A DNA stretch of 64,000 nt from Prostheceraeus crozeri (GCA_907163375.1 CAJQUW010007086.1:1-64000); one strand, 5' to 3'. Shown: positions 31,548 to 40,458, counted from the first letter of the stretch. A program made the numbers and translations. Notes: generated from the sequence alone by a model not told the origin.

Positions 31548-32823
31548 TAACGATTATACTGAAGAATCACGTCACGATACTTTGTAATTTCAATGTTTGA
31601 ATCGAAGACTGCATAAATTAATACATTGATCGTCTCAGGTAGTGTTCTTTTGAACGTCAAATCCAAATGAATATTATGAGGCACGTTCGCTTGACGATAG
31701 GGGGCACTAATATCGCTGTCAGCAGTCAAATCAAATGCATAAATAGTATATCCACTCTTAAACTCTTTCATAGTCAGTCCGTTGGTGTCATCCGTATTGT
31801 AAAAGCCAAAGACATCCATAAAATCAACATAACTGCGCATAAATTGATCCGAAGCAAAATCTGGTTTGTAGGGTGGACCAGGATGACTCACACCATTTAC
31901 ACGTAAAGCAATTTCACTTAACTGATTGTGTTTAAAATTGAAAGGATTCTTCTTTATATTACCATTAAATGCATCATTTTCAACCATTGCCACCATGAGG
32001 AGCTTCGGTGCTTCCGATGGAAAGAGGCCATCTTTCATGAAACTCTTTTGATCTTTAGGAATTGTAAAGGTGAGAAGCTTTGTATGCTGAACGGGGTAAA
32101 TGGCATTTTGGCGGTTAAGACCTTCAGCATGTCCTCTAATGACACTTGGATTCGGTACTACTCGACGAATGTAAAGTGCAATATCTTCCACATGAATTCT
32201 AAAATTGTCAACTTTAGCAAATGCATTCAGCGCAAATTCAGGCTTATTCAATGTCAGCTTGAGTCGCATGCTGGTATTACAGAGTAAAAACTTTGACTGT
32301 CTAAAGAAGTCTAAATTCAGCGGACCATATAGCTGACATACTCTACTATCTTTAATCATAGCAGATCGCTTTACAAAGCCACTGTTTGTTTCAACATCAA
32401 ATTTTCCTGCTTCATCTCTGTACCATCCCATGGCTTCCATATGACTTTTTTGTGCTGCTGGATGAAACTGTGATACATGATTGAAATATGATTTATAGGG
32501 ATAATCGCTTTGACCACCTTCCACCTGCTGCTCTCCAATCGTTAGAGAAACATCGCGAAGTAATGTAGTCAATGGTAAATTGTTCAGTCCAACTTTATGT
32601 GCATCGTCAATAGAAGTTCCGTCTGCTTGCAGAATTCTAAACCTCAAATCATCATCGCAAAACTCAAATTTATGTAGTCATCACTACCACCAGGAATATC
32701 AAATTCAATGGGGCCAGCATTCTCAGCTGTTCGAGGATGATAATCTACAATACTTGAACTAAGAATATCTGTCTGTATGGCTTGTTGATCAAACAAACAA
32801 AAACCGGAAGTTTTACACTCCAT
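31547..32823 (-). CDS. MCP: Major capsid protein, double jelly-roll (frameshifted near N-terminus)
   Basis: The frame 32647-31547 holds the Polinton major capsid core: LRFRILQADGT, LTTLLRDVSLTIGEQ, YPYKSYFNHV, MEAMGWYRDEAG, LNLDFFRQSKFLL and the C-terminal YAVFDSNIEI. The true start is probably the ATG at 32823: from it a short frame reads PIEFDIPGGSDDYINL, the usual MCP N-terminus, and then the frame shifts by one base around 32650-32680. It forms the hexon-like icosahedral shell. Upstream, the core-protein stop is only two bases away; downstream, the protease start overlaps the MCP stop. Confidence 0.93.
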
Positions 32824-32825
32824 GA

Positions 32826-33281
32826 TTAGAAGTTATGGCAGCGTCGTCGTTTAGCGCCTGATGAATGATTAGAGCCTCTGCGACGTTTGCGTGAATGCCT
32901 TTTGACTGAAGATCGCACCTTACCAGCTCCGTGATGTTTCCTCCTTCCTTTTTTCATTCGTTTAGGTGATTTCTTTCCTTGAGTAACACCAGCAAAGGTC
33001 TGCTTCAATGTTTTTAAACCGCGTTCCTTCCCACGATTCAACAAACTGCTCTTAAAACTTCTACCTCTGGAAAGATCACTAGCAACATCACCAGCAAAGC
33101 CAACGGCATTACTTAAAACATTTCGTTTTAAAGATCTACCGACATTGGATATGAGAGGTGCTACAACAGATTTCAGTGCACCAAGTATGCTACCTCCACG
33201 TTGGCGGCGAGCGCCGATGTAAATTTGTCCTCCACCACTTACATAGGAGGGTCGTGAATAAAATGAGGCAGTTGGATTCAT
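32826..33281 (-). CDS. Basic core protein, adenovirus pX/mu-like
   Basis: 151 residues. A Gly-rich N-terminus is followed by GARRQRGGSILGALKSVVAP (residues 23-42), the pX/mu-type motif seen in Polintons and adenoviruses. The last 45 residues are nearly all Lys/Arg/His/Ser, ending SSGAKRRRCHNF. Expected to condense the element's DNA inside the particle; the Gly-containing motif resembles adenain cleavage contexts. Placed directly before the major capsid gene, with two bases between. Confidence 0.85.
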   Translation of the reverse strand: MNPTASFYSRPSYVSGGGQIYIGARRQRGGSILGALKSVVAPLISNVGRSLKRNVLSNAVGFAGDVASDLSRGRSFKSSLLNRGKERGLKTLKQTFAGVTQGKKSPKRMKKGRRKHHGAGKVRSSVKRHSRKRRRGSNHSSGAKRRRCHNF

Positions 33282-33322
33282 AGCTCAAACCCTAAACATT
33301 GTTAGTTACAACTTTGCATGAA

Positions 33323-34589
33323 TCACTGTCGATCACTTAGATGAAAGATGTCGGCACGACGCATCCAAGATTTCATACTTGAAGGATAACCAGTCCATTT
33401 AACAAGACACCATTCTTCACCTTGCCGTTTTTTACATCGAATGATTTTCTCTACCAAATATGTTTCACTTTCAGTGACTACCTCAATCTCATCGCGGTAA
33501 AAGCAACCCTCAATTTCTTCATTATCGTAATCTTTCAACTTGTAGGTGGTCGGAGAGTCTTTTTGATTAATCCTTGATACTGTAAATACCTCCTCTGTCC
33601 AATTCGGAAGGTACCCTTTAGCAAAAACACTTTTCACTTTTGAGATACGAACTTTATCACCAATTTTCACATCACTTTTCACATGAGTGCGTTTACGTTG
33701 GAATGATTCGCGCACTTTATCTACATTGTCAGCATTTACATCTACTGGTCTGAGTCCAATAGAACGATGGATAGAGTGATTGTAGGCATGGAGTCTATCT
33801 CGTAGATCCTTTGTCCAATTTTGTGTCAAGTTGGCAGTAAAATGTCGCCACAAGCGATTTTTTAATGTGCGATTAAAACGTTCAACGAGTGCAGCTTTAT
33901 AAGCACTCTTTACACTAAACAACTCAATGTCATGCCTCTCAAATAATCTTCTCACATGCTGATTTTCAAACTCTTTTCCTTGATCACTCTGAATTCTTTT
34001 TGGAATGCGACCTTCTCGAAAAATTGTTTGGAATGCTTTTGCTACTCCTTTCCCTTCTTTAGTTTTTAAAGGTTGAACCCACGCATAACGCGAGAAAATA
34101 TCAATGACGGTTAAAATAAAATTATTGCCCGAGTTATGTTTTGAAATGGAAGCAACATCACACAAATCTGCTTGCCACTGTTCATCGATGTCATGAACAA
34201 TATAATGGCGGGTGCGGTACTTCTTTTTCGCTTGTTTGTGGAGTGTATAGGTAGCCTGACCCTTTAACCATCGTTTCACTTGTGATTGTGGAAGACCACT
34301 CGCTTTTGATAATTTCTTGATAGATGCAAATCCTGCCGGATGTTTTACATCATAATAGATTGACTTCAAACGTTCAGTCGATGACGACTGACTCTTTTTT
34401 CTCCTTCTCATCTTTTTGTTTTCTTGCCTTTCTACATTTACAACAACTGCAGCATTTAGCTTTAGCGGTTTTGCGATCGTGTTCACATTGCTTAGGGGTT
34501 TCATTGTGAGAGCTGGCGCAGCAAGTGCAAGTGACAACGACATTCACCTCTGGCGGCTCATTACATGGTAAGCAACACATCTGCTTCAT
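33323..34589 (-). CDS. INT: Polinton integrase with C-terminal chromodomain (frameshift near N-terminus)
   Basis: Counting from the first codon of the long frame (34543): helix-turn-helix-like YYDVKHPAGF...GLPQSQVKRWL (63-92), catalytic core with D126 (QADLCD), D187 (QSDQGKEF) and E221 (VERFNRTLK), an SH3-like segment (KIGDKVRISKVK), and a chromodomain at ~355-400 (YLVEKIIRC...CLVKWTGYP..MKSWM) that may steer insertion to modified chromatin. A separate frame from the ATG at 34589, one base after the previous gene's stop, encodes a Cys-rich start (CCLPC, CTCC, CCSCCKC) and meets the integrase frame at a T-run, 34395-34400. I think that is the real N-terminus, shifted by one base; the alternative is a start at 34543. 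Confidence 0.92.
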
Positions 34590-34590
34590 A

Positions 34591-35283
34591 TTAATAGTCT
34601 GAGAACATGTATTTCCTGGGAGGAGCTGTTTTACGTTTTCCTTTTACTAGTTTTAGTGGCGATGTAGATCTACGTCGAGTTCTTCCTCTTGTTTGCTTAG
34701 TGAGTGTGGGAGGGGATGTAGCAGGTGACGTCTTAAACCAATTTGTTGGCATTTTCATCGTCTGAAGCATTGGAGTAGTAGCCACTGTTGAATCAAATTC
34801 TTTCAATGTCTCATTATTCAAAGCAAATTTTGGTACATTATGCTTTTTCAATAGTTTAAGAAAGTATGAACAACCAGGTGGAACATAGCCCTGACGGCGC
34901 TTTCTACGTGTCGCATACTGAATCAAGTCTTCATAACGTGAAGCATCAATCACTTTATTTTCATCTGTAATGATTTCTCCTCTATCATTTACATTCAGAT
35001 GGGGTTCAATACTGTTGAAAAGAGATATGGCATGTGCGCGAGATGCTTAAGGTGTAGCAGTCGATACAGAGTCACGCATCTTATTCTTCAAGTTTTTCAA
35101 TTGCTCAACAGTTTCCGATTGTGATAATACAGCACGATGTGGATCTTTGATGTGAACATTTTGCTGATAATCTATTTCTTTCCTATACATTTGATTTGCA
35201 AGAGGTTGCTTTACTTGCTGCATGGCAGTCAATTGTACATATTCATCCTGAGGAATAACAATCATGCGAGAATAAGAACTCAT
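34591..35283 (-). CDS. Conserved Polinton protein of unknown function, in-frame stop
   Basis: 231 codons in one frame from the ATG at 35283, interrupted by a TAA at 35049-35047. The N-terminal part (MIVIPQDEYVQL) and the later part (SIEPHLNVNDRGEII, then YVPPGCSYFLKLLKKHNVP) correspond to one conserved Polinton/adintovirus protein in which a 'LVPEDM'-type start precedes a 'W-D-RGE' module. The C-terminus is basic and Pro/Thr-rich (RGRTRRRST). There is no ATG between the stop and the second module, supporting one interrupted gene. The start codon overlaps the ATPase stop as ATGA. Confidence 0.72.
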
Positions 35284-35945
35284 AGTTTGTAGATAATCAT
35301 GGGAGTTTTCAAAATATCACTTCGAAATCTAAATTCTTCCGGACACTCTTGCGTAAAGTCAATGAATAAGTAACCGTATGGTTTTTCAGTAGCTGCTTGA
35401 AAAATTTCAATTAAGGCTTTTGATCCTCTGGGTGCAACTTGTCGCGCTAAAATTTCAAATTGACTTTTATCTCGCGGATTCTTGAAAATAGCATAATAGT
35501 GTGTATTCAGGTTTCGTGTACGAGCTTCTTTTCCATCAGGAAACAAATTTTGTGTGATATAGATGATAAAACACCTTTTATGATGTGCTGCACGAGTGAA
35601 CATATCTGTAACATCTTTGGAATTCTTACTTTCTTTTAATAAATCATCCAATACAACAACATCATTAGACTGAAGTTTATCCACTGGAATAATTCCTTCA
35701 TGTCGAATAAAATTGCGACTTTGCAATTCCTGAAACAGGGACGGTTGATAAATACCATAACACCAAATCACTCGATTGATAGGTTCCTTAAACAACTCCC
35801 TTCTTTTATCCAATAAATTCAGCGTGAAAACAGTTTTACCTGCATGAGATGGACCTGATACAGTCAGAACTTTATCACATTGAAGTCTGAAATCCATTTT
35901 ATTACTTTGAGATTCAACATTTGCATAATTAACGCTTAGAGCCAA
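35280..35945 (-). CDS. ATPase: A32/FtsK-type genome-packaging ATPase
   Basis: 221 residues with Walker A GPSHAGKT (31-38), Walker B DVVVLDDLL (95-103) and a FIIYITQNLF sensor-like strand near 125-135. This is the FtsK/HerA-family ATPase of Polintons, virophages and nucleocytoplasmic viruses that pumps DNA into the procapsid. Full-length and unbroken. The start lies inside the end of the upstream gene (17-base overlap). Confidence 0.93.
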   Translation of the reverse strand: MALSVNYANVESQSNKMDFRLQCDKVLTVSGPSHAGKTVFTLNLLDKRRELFKEPINRVIWCYGIYQPSLFQELQSRNFIRHEGIIPVDKLQSNDVVVLDDLLKESKNSKDVTDMFTRAAHHKRCFIIYITQNLFPDGKEARTRNLNTHYYAIFKNPRDKSQFEILARQVAPRGSKALIEIFQAATEKPYGYLFIDFTQECPEEFRFRSDILKTPMIIYKL

Positions 35946-36279
35946 AGATATTACCCAATAGGTTGCCCACGGCAGGAGCTATCATTGGAAGTATTGCTGA
36001 AAGGAAACCGCCCTTTTGTGTTAGAGTTTTCCTCTTTCTTTGAAGGGTGACTTTAGGATTGGAGATGAAACGCAATTTCGTAGCATATCGCTTAAGTAAC
36101 TTTCGCTGTTTTGGCGCTAATTTCTTCGTCCTCAACTTCCTCACATGAGAAATAATTTCACAAATGAATTTATCGTTAGCATGTCGTATAGCATTGTATC
36201 GCTGATTTGCTTTCATTCGTCGGAGAGCTTGAATGGCTGAAGAAAACTTTGAAGACTTTTGACTTTTACGTTTCGCCAT
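35929..36279 (-). CDS. Small basic protein with C-terminal hydrophobic helix (pVI-like candidate)
   Basis: 116 residues: a basic N-terminal two thirds rich in Lys/Arg, then KGGFLSAILPMIAPAVGNLL (89-108), a Gly/Ala-rich hydrophobic segment. Proteins of this shape are conserved in Polintons next to the ATPase; the hydrophobic end suggests membrane disruption or capsid-interior binding as for adenovirus pVI, which is inference. Unbroken. Confidence 0.72.
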   Translation of the reverse strand: MAKRKSQKSSKFSSAIQALRRMKANQRYNAIRHANDKFICEIISHVRKLRTKKLAPKQRKLLKRYATKLRFISNPKVTLQRKRKTLTQKGGFLSAILPMIAPAVGNLLGNIFGSKR

Positions 36280-36330
36280 TTTCCGTGTTAGTCTTTGCTA
36301 AAACCTATCTTTACCACATTTGCATAGGAA

Positions 36331-36654
36331 CTAACTATTGCGACATAAGTGACACTCGAAATGAGCAATATCACAGTGGTTACATTTGCAAAGTTGAATG
36401 CAATTACGTATGAAACAGCGTTGACAAAAAGCGTGCTTACATCTCTTGAAGATGCGCTTTTCATTTCCATCCTTTCGCTTACATACATCACAACACATAG
36501 TTTCACCGTTACTGATGTCTATAGCAAGTCTTTTTGAAGATATGAATTTGCTAGCCTTTTCTAAATAATAGACGCATGTACAGAAGGAATATACTTCGAG
36601 AGTGAGCAGACATAGCTTGAAAACCAGTTGTGCTACAATCAAGTACCACTGCAT
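36331..36654 (-). CDS. RING-finger-like protein with N-terminal hydrophobic segment
   Basis: About 107 residues from the ATG at 36654. The first ~30 are hydrophobic (YLIVAQLVFKLCLLTLEV), a possible signal or membrane segment. The second half has a Cys/His array C-x2-C...C-x-H-x2-C-x2-C...C-x2-C (CDVC, CKHAFCQRC, CNHC), of the RING type found in E3 ubiquitin ligases. A role in handling host ubiquitin is inferred from family only. The start lies a few bases after the previous stop. Confidence 0.6.
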   Translation of the reverse strand: MQWYLIVAQLVFKLCLLTLEVYSFCTCVYYLEKASKFISSKRLAIDISNGETMCCDVCKRKDGNEKRIFKRCKHAFCQRCFIRNCIQLCKCNHCDIAHFECHLCRNS

Positions 36655-36661
36655 TTTCAAT

Positions 36662-37066
36662 TTTTCTTTATGGAAAGTTGAATGTGAATATCTGAAATCG
36701 CTTCAATCACTAGACTGCTACCATGATGGTTAAATGCGTTAAGACGTTCAGCAATTTTTATCATATGTCTTTTAAAAATTCTTGGGGGTGATCTACCACT
36801 TCCATTGAATAAGAAGCAAAATGGAAAGACCGACTTTCCACCTCTTCCTTTCCAAAATGACTAAACTTAATTTTCGCAACTAATCGCGCCATGACAATGC
36901 TATCAGAGAATGTATTCATTAACTCTAGAAATAGAGTGCTAGCATCATCGACCACTGCTTCGATGTCGGTCTCATCTTTATGAAAATTTATCACATAATC
37001 TTGAACAGCTCCTTTTAAACTTTGCCTATGAAAATGTAATGTTCCGCAGTCGTTTGAGAAAGACAT
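36662..37066 (-). CDS. Conserved accessory protein (frameshifted near the end)
   Basis: The first 101 codons (37066-36761) read an alpha/beta protein with FHFASYSMEVVDHPQEFL near the end. A second frame continues with IKIAERLNAF, HHGSSLVIEAISDIHI to 36662; the change falls in the run of T and A at 36770-36779. The combined pattern (a helical middle, aromatic strand, and a 'G-S-x6-I-x2-I-x-I' end) resembles a module I associate with regions upstream of mobile-element type B DNA polymerases. Function unknown. Confidence 0.5.
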
Positions 37067-37150
37067 GATCGCCCTTTATCTAACCCATCCATTGCATGAA
37101 AACAATTCTTCTCATAGTAACATTTATTGAATAATAGTAACAAGCATGCA

Positions 37151-37681
37151 TTATAAATCAATGGTTTGAAAGAGATAAAATAGATACAGCTGGTAACTAT
37201 CATACAGCGAGCAATGATAACCATACAGGACTTTGGCAGTGCTGAGGTAAGGAGGAAAGAAGCATTGGTTATGAACGTAGCTACTACAACGAACAGACAA
37301 AATAGGAACAGACAAATCCTTAAAACGTTTCATGACTTCATGATAATGTTGATTCACTCTACTATCCCAAGGTGGGAGCAAAATATCATCAATGATTAGA
37401 TTGGGAAATACTTTCCTCTCCTTACCAGGATTATTACAAAAGATGCGTATAACATTGAAAGCAGCTAACCATCGTTTAAAGTCAATAAGAAGAGCACTCT
37501 CACAAGAAAAGCCATAGTCTTGCAAATATTTCAGATTAAGTCCATGAATGTGTTTTCTCGCCCATTGATCAACATTGGGATTGCAGTTGGCATGTTGATG
37601 ATAGACACTGACAATCTGATATGTCCAATTGTTCATAGCAATAGCACTGAGCTCCTGTACAGGTTCACCCTCACAATCCAT
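37151..37681 (-). CDS. Possible DEDD-type exonuclease-like protein (176 aa)
   Basis: Starts MDCEGEPVQELSAIAMN; the preceding bases in the same frame read IIF, so a beta strand followed by D-x-E-G and a QE-L-xAI helix is present, as in exonuclease motif I of DEDD nucleases. Other candidate acids are in IIDDILLPPW and HYHEVMKRFKD. The later motifs do not fall clearly into place, so the call is weak. A TTTTAG acceptor lies just upstream of the frame, so the gene may have an upstream exon. Confidence 0.5.
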   Translation of the reverse strand: MDCEGEPVQELSAIAMNNWTYQIVSVYHQHANCNPNVDQWARKHIHGLNLKYLQDYGFSCESALLIDFKRWLAAFNVIRIFCNNPGKERKVFPNLIIDDILLPPWDSRVNQHYHEVMKRFKDLSVPILSVRCSSYVHNQCFFPPYLSTAKVLYGYHCSLYDSYQLYLFYLFQTIDL

Positions 37682-37729
37682 AAAAATGATGAAGCCTAAA
37701 ACGGAAATTTACACATCTAAGGAAACGTT

Positions 37730-37975
37730 CTATAACATATTACAAAATGAAGAATTACATCGATGCTTTTCACGACAAAATACACAAATGATATGATGGC
37801 AACGAAGAAGTAAAATGTATCTAATAAGACCACGTCTACGACACTCAAAGCACATAACCGAATTGTCATAGGGTAGAGTTAGGAAAGGACTAGTAATTCT
37901 CCTTTGATTTGCGTTTTGATGCAGCATTCTTCTCCGACTTGCGCTTCGTACCACTGCTGTTAAGGATTTGATCAA
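37730..37975 (-). CDS. Small Cys/His-rich protein, RING-like
   Basis: Up to 81 residues; the second half reads CFECRRRG...LLRCHHIICVFC...CNSSFC, a C-x2-C...C-x-H-x2-C-x2-C spacing similar to the RING-like protein at 36331-36654. The start is unclear because the frame overlaps the end of the upstream gene by 86 bases. A second RING-like gene in the same block suggests duplication. Confidence 0.5.
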   Translation of the reverse strand: MIKSLTAVVRSASRRRMLHQNANQRRITSPFLTLPYDNSVMCFECRRRGLIRYILLLRCHHIICVFCREKHRCNSSFCNML

Positions 37976-38661
37976 TTATGTCGTCCACGTTGGGTGGTTT
38001 TGGAATATATATGATGGATTCCATATGCATGGAGAGAGAGGCTATTTTATTATCCTTATGCCGACCATAATATAGCCCATTCACTTTGAAAAGGATATCC
38101 CAAGTACCTTCTCCGAGCTCGTCGCATGTGATGGGTGTTGAATGATCTCCCTCCTTCTTATAGTAAGTGCACCAATGTGATACCGGTAGGCAAATTTGAT
38201 TACCATCCCAAATCTTTCTATAGGGAGTATCCTTGTCATCTCTCGCCTTCCACTCTTGAGCAAGAGGAGTAGGAATGTCCATATTTAATGTCACGTACTC
38301 CTCAATAATATCAAGTTGGTGGCGAATGTACGGACTCACGGGGATCAGTATGTAGTCTCCATACTGATTGTGCATTATCTTGACATCCGTGGAAGGGAGC
38401 ATTCCCGTTTGGAGTACTACGCCATGATCGTCATAACACAAGACTTGTTTAAATTTACGCTGTAGTGGTGTAGGATTATGTACCTTGGTTGTTTCTTCCA
38501 ATGCCCTCAGTCGTAGATGATCTGATCGTAGCGAACCTTGCAACGTTTGACCGCCATTTTGTCCTAGTGGTGCAGCAGATGGAGTAGATGCCTGAAAATG
38601 AAAAAGATTGTATTAAGTTTACGTTCAAGGGAGGAGAGGGAGGAAAGTAGCGACTTACCAT
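37890..38661 (-). CDS. First gene of the minus block, unknown function, spliced (~235 aa)
   Basis: The ATG (38661-38659) is followed at once by a 67-base intron (38658-38592; gtaagt...ttttcag) and exon 2 starts GCATCT, encoding an ASTPS-type start. The protein has mixed alpha/beta segments (VLCYDDHGVVLQTGML, YILIPVSPYIRHQL, WCTYYKKEGDHSTPITCDEL) and a Lys/Ser-rich basic tail (KRKSEKNAASKRKSKENY) suited to nuclear import or DNA binding. No family recognised. The arrangement copies that of the DNA polymerase gene, suggesting shared early expression. Confidence 0.62.
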
Positions 38662-38760
38662 TTTAGTTGGATAATAGAATAGGGAACTAGAGAGAGGAAA
38701 TGTGCGTCCGTCACTCGTGTGATTCAACGATGGAATGATTCTCACTGTGGAAGGCTCGCT

Positions 38761-38807
38761 ATTTATATAGAAATGCTTGATTCTCATTGGATGATGATCC
38801 TCATTGG
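38761..38807 (-). promoter_or_regulatory. CCAAT-CCAAT-TATA promoter of the minus block
   Basis: On the minus strand, CCAATGAG occurs twice (38807-38800 and 38790-38783), then TATATAAAT at 38769-38761, about 100 bases before the ATG at 38661. Good polymerase II core promoter layout. Confidence 0.65.
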
Positions 38808-38898
38808 ACAATAACATCAAGCTGATTCCAAATCTGGCCTCTGTTTACCAATCCGAGCCTTCATTCGCCCGCTGGAGTTGTTTCTTGGGGGGGAGTTG

Positions 38899-39502
38899 TT
38901 TCAAAATTTTGACCATACAAAGTCACTCTGACACTTAGGATTTTTTCAGGTGAGCTCCGAACTAAAATCTTGTAACAGCTCTAACTTTTGAACGGCTGGT
39001 CCGATTGACTCGCGGCGAAAATGTCGTCGAGGAGTTTTTTCTCCTCTTTCAAACGAGTAGCTGTAAGACAAAATCCGTCCACTAGAACCAAAGTTGGCGG
39101 GGGGGTCAGTGAAATTTGATGAAAAATGTTTTGGTAAAGGTCCCAGGTCGAAATACCACACTTTGGAAAATTTTCAAAATTTTACCCATACACAGCCACT
39201 CTGACACTTAGGATTTTTTCAGGTGAGCTACAACAGTCCACCCTCCCAACCTGGCCGGCACACCACGCCAACCTCGACAGCACATCACCGCGCGCTATAC
39301 GACGGCCGGCCAGGGGGGGGGGACGTCAGCGAACCTTGCGGACTCACTTGGCCGGTACACTCTGTCGTGCCAGAGGGGGGGGACGTCAGACGCAAAGCAC
39401 CACGGCGGCCGACCACGCCACTCTGCCGTTCCAGAGGGGGGGTAGGACGTCAGCGACGGCGGCCATCTTGCGCGGTCCAGTGGTGGAGTTTTGCTTACTA
39501 CT
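38899..39502. repeat. Polinton right terminal inverted repeat
   Basis: Inverted copy of 16917-17536, ending gcttactact at 39502 and followed by the target duplication aacgca at 39503-39508. Confidence 0.95.
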
Positions 39503-39508
39503 AACGCA

Positions 39509-40458
39509 TTATCAATATTAGCGAAGGCGTCATTGTTCTCTTTCCGCACCAACTGTAGAATGCTCAGTATTCACATGCGTCCATTCATTGGATAGAATTT
39601 ACGATAATAAAAAAAAAGGCTAAAAGAAATTGAAAAAGAACTATTGAACATATTTGAATAAAACTTACATATTATTACTCCTTACATCGCTAAGATTCTA
39701 ACGATTCCAAACGCTAATATTTTTTATAAAAAAGCAAGTCAGTATATTCGCGATTTCGTGATATTTTTACGATATCATCATTTCTTTCTAGTTCACAGAT
39801 CTCGATTAACAATATATCAAAAGAAAGCCCAGAAAATGTCCGTTCTCTGCGTGCCTGATTCATAATCATACACACAGAACTAAATGTTTTGTTTATCTGC
39901 TTCGGTTTGCTAGAAGTGTGATTGATTCGAAATCGCTGGCACATCGCGGAGCTCACTAAGTGGGCAAAAGGTAACTCTTAATACCATACGGAGATAGGAA
40001 AAAAGTCGTGCGTTGCTTGCGGATAATGTGAGTTCAAGCAAAGTGCTTCGATTGCCACGATTTCTTCAGATTCGAAGAATTCAATTCATTACGCACAAGT
40101 TTTCTTCACAATGTAGGCGAATATTACGAATATTAGTTCACCGCGACTAATTAGGATGATTGCAACATCCTCTTCTCAGCATTCCTCACTGCATAGTGCA
40201 TACAATCTACACTAGCCAGACAGCGATGTGTGCTTTGGTGTGTGCGAAGTGATACCGTTAATTCTGCCAGCGACTTCTGGGCACGTTGTCGCTCTTGAAA
40301 TTTCATCTCCAACTGTTTCTCAACACACTTCTCTTCATACAGATTTGACAGGGTTGCACACTTTCAATTTCAATCATCAATTGCTTCTCTAGTGTAAATC
40401 TTTTCTTTTCTTCATCTTGCTTCCTCTCTTTCGCCTTCAATTTTGCTTTTGTATGCGT
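39509..40458. other. No gene recognised
   Basis: Right flank of the Polinton. The upstream exon of the LYRM1-like gene could lie here or beyond, but I cannot identify it. Confidence 0.5.

Larger units (their letters stand above)
16917..39502. mobile_element. Complete Polinton/Maverick (22.6 kb)
   Basis: Long inverted terminal repeats start AGTAGTAAGC and end in its complement, with a perfect 6-bp target duplication aacgca on both sides. Six-base duplication, 15-40 kb size, protein-primed DNA polymerase B, retroviral-type integrase, A32-like ATPase, adenain-like protease and jelly-roll capsid proteins together define Polinton/Maverick elements (related to adintoviruses). Plus-strand genes: coiled-coil protein, two small acidic proteins, DNA polymerase, PC4-like pair, TBP-like protein. 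Minus-strand genes: capsid, core, integrase, ATPase and accessory genes. Several genes carry one-base breaks or in-frame stops, so this copy as read is not fully functional. Confidence 0.98.

Noticed and set aside
28377-35283. Reassigned TAA codon in the element
   Set aside because: TAA also ends other genes of the same element (for example the TBP-like gene and the coiled-coil gene) at sensible positions, so a changed code is not supported.
37015-37224. 69-codon minus frame as a gene
   Set aside because: It overlaps the start of one gene and the end of another in a different frame and shows no motif.
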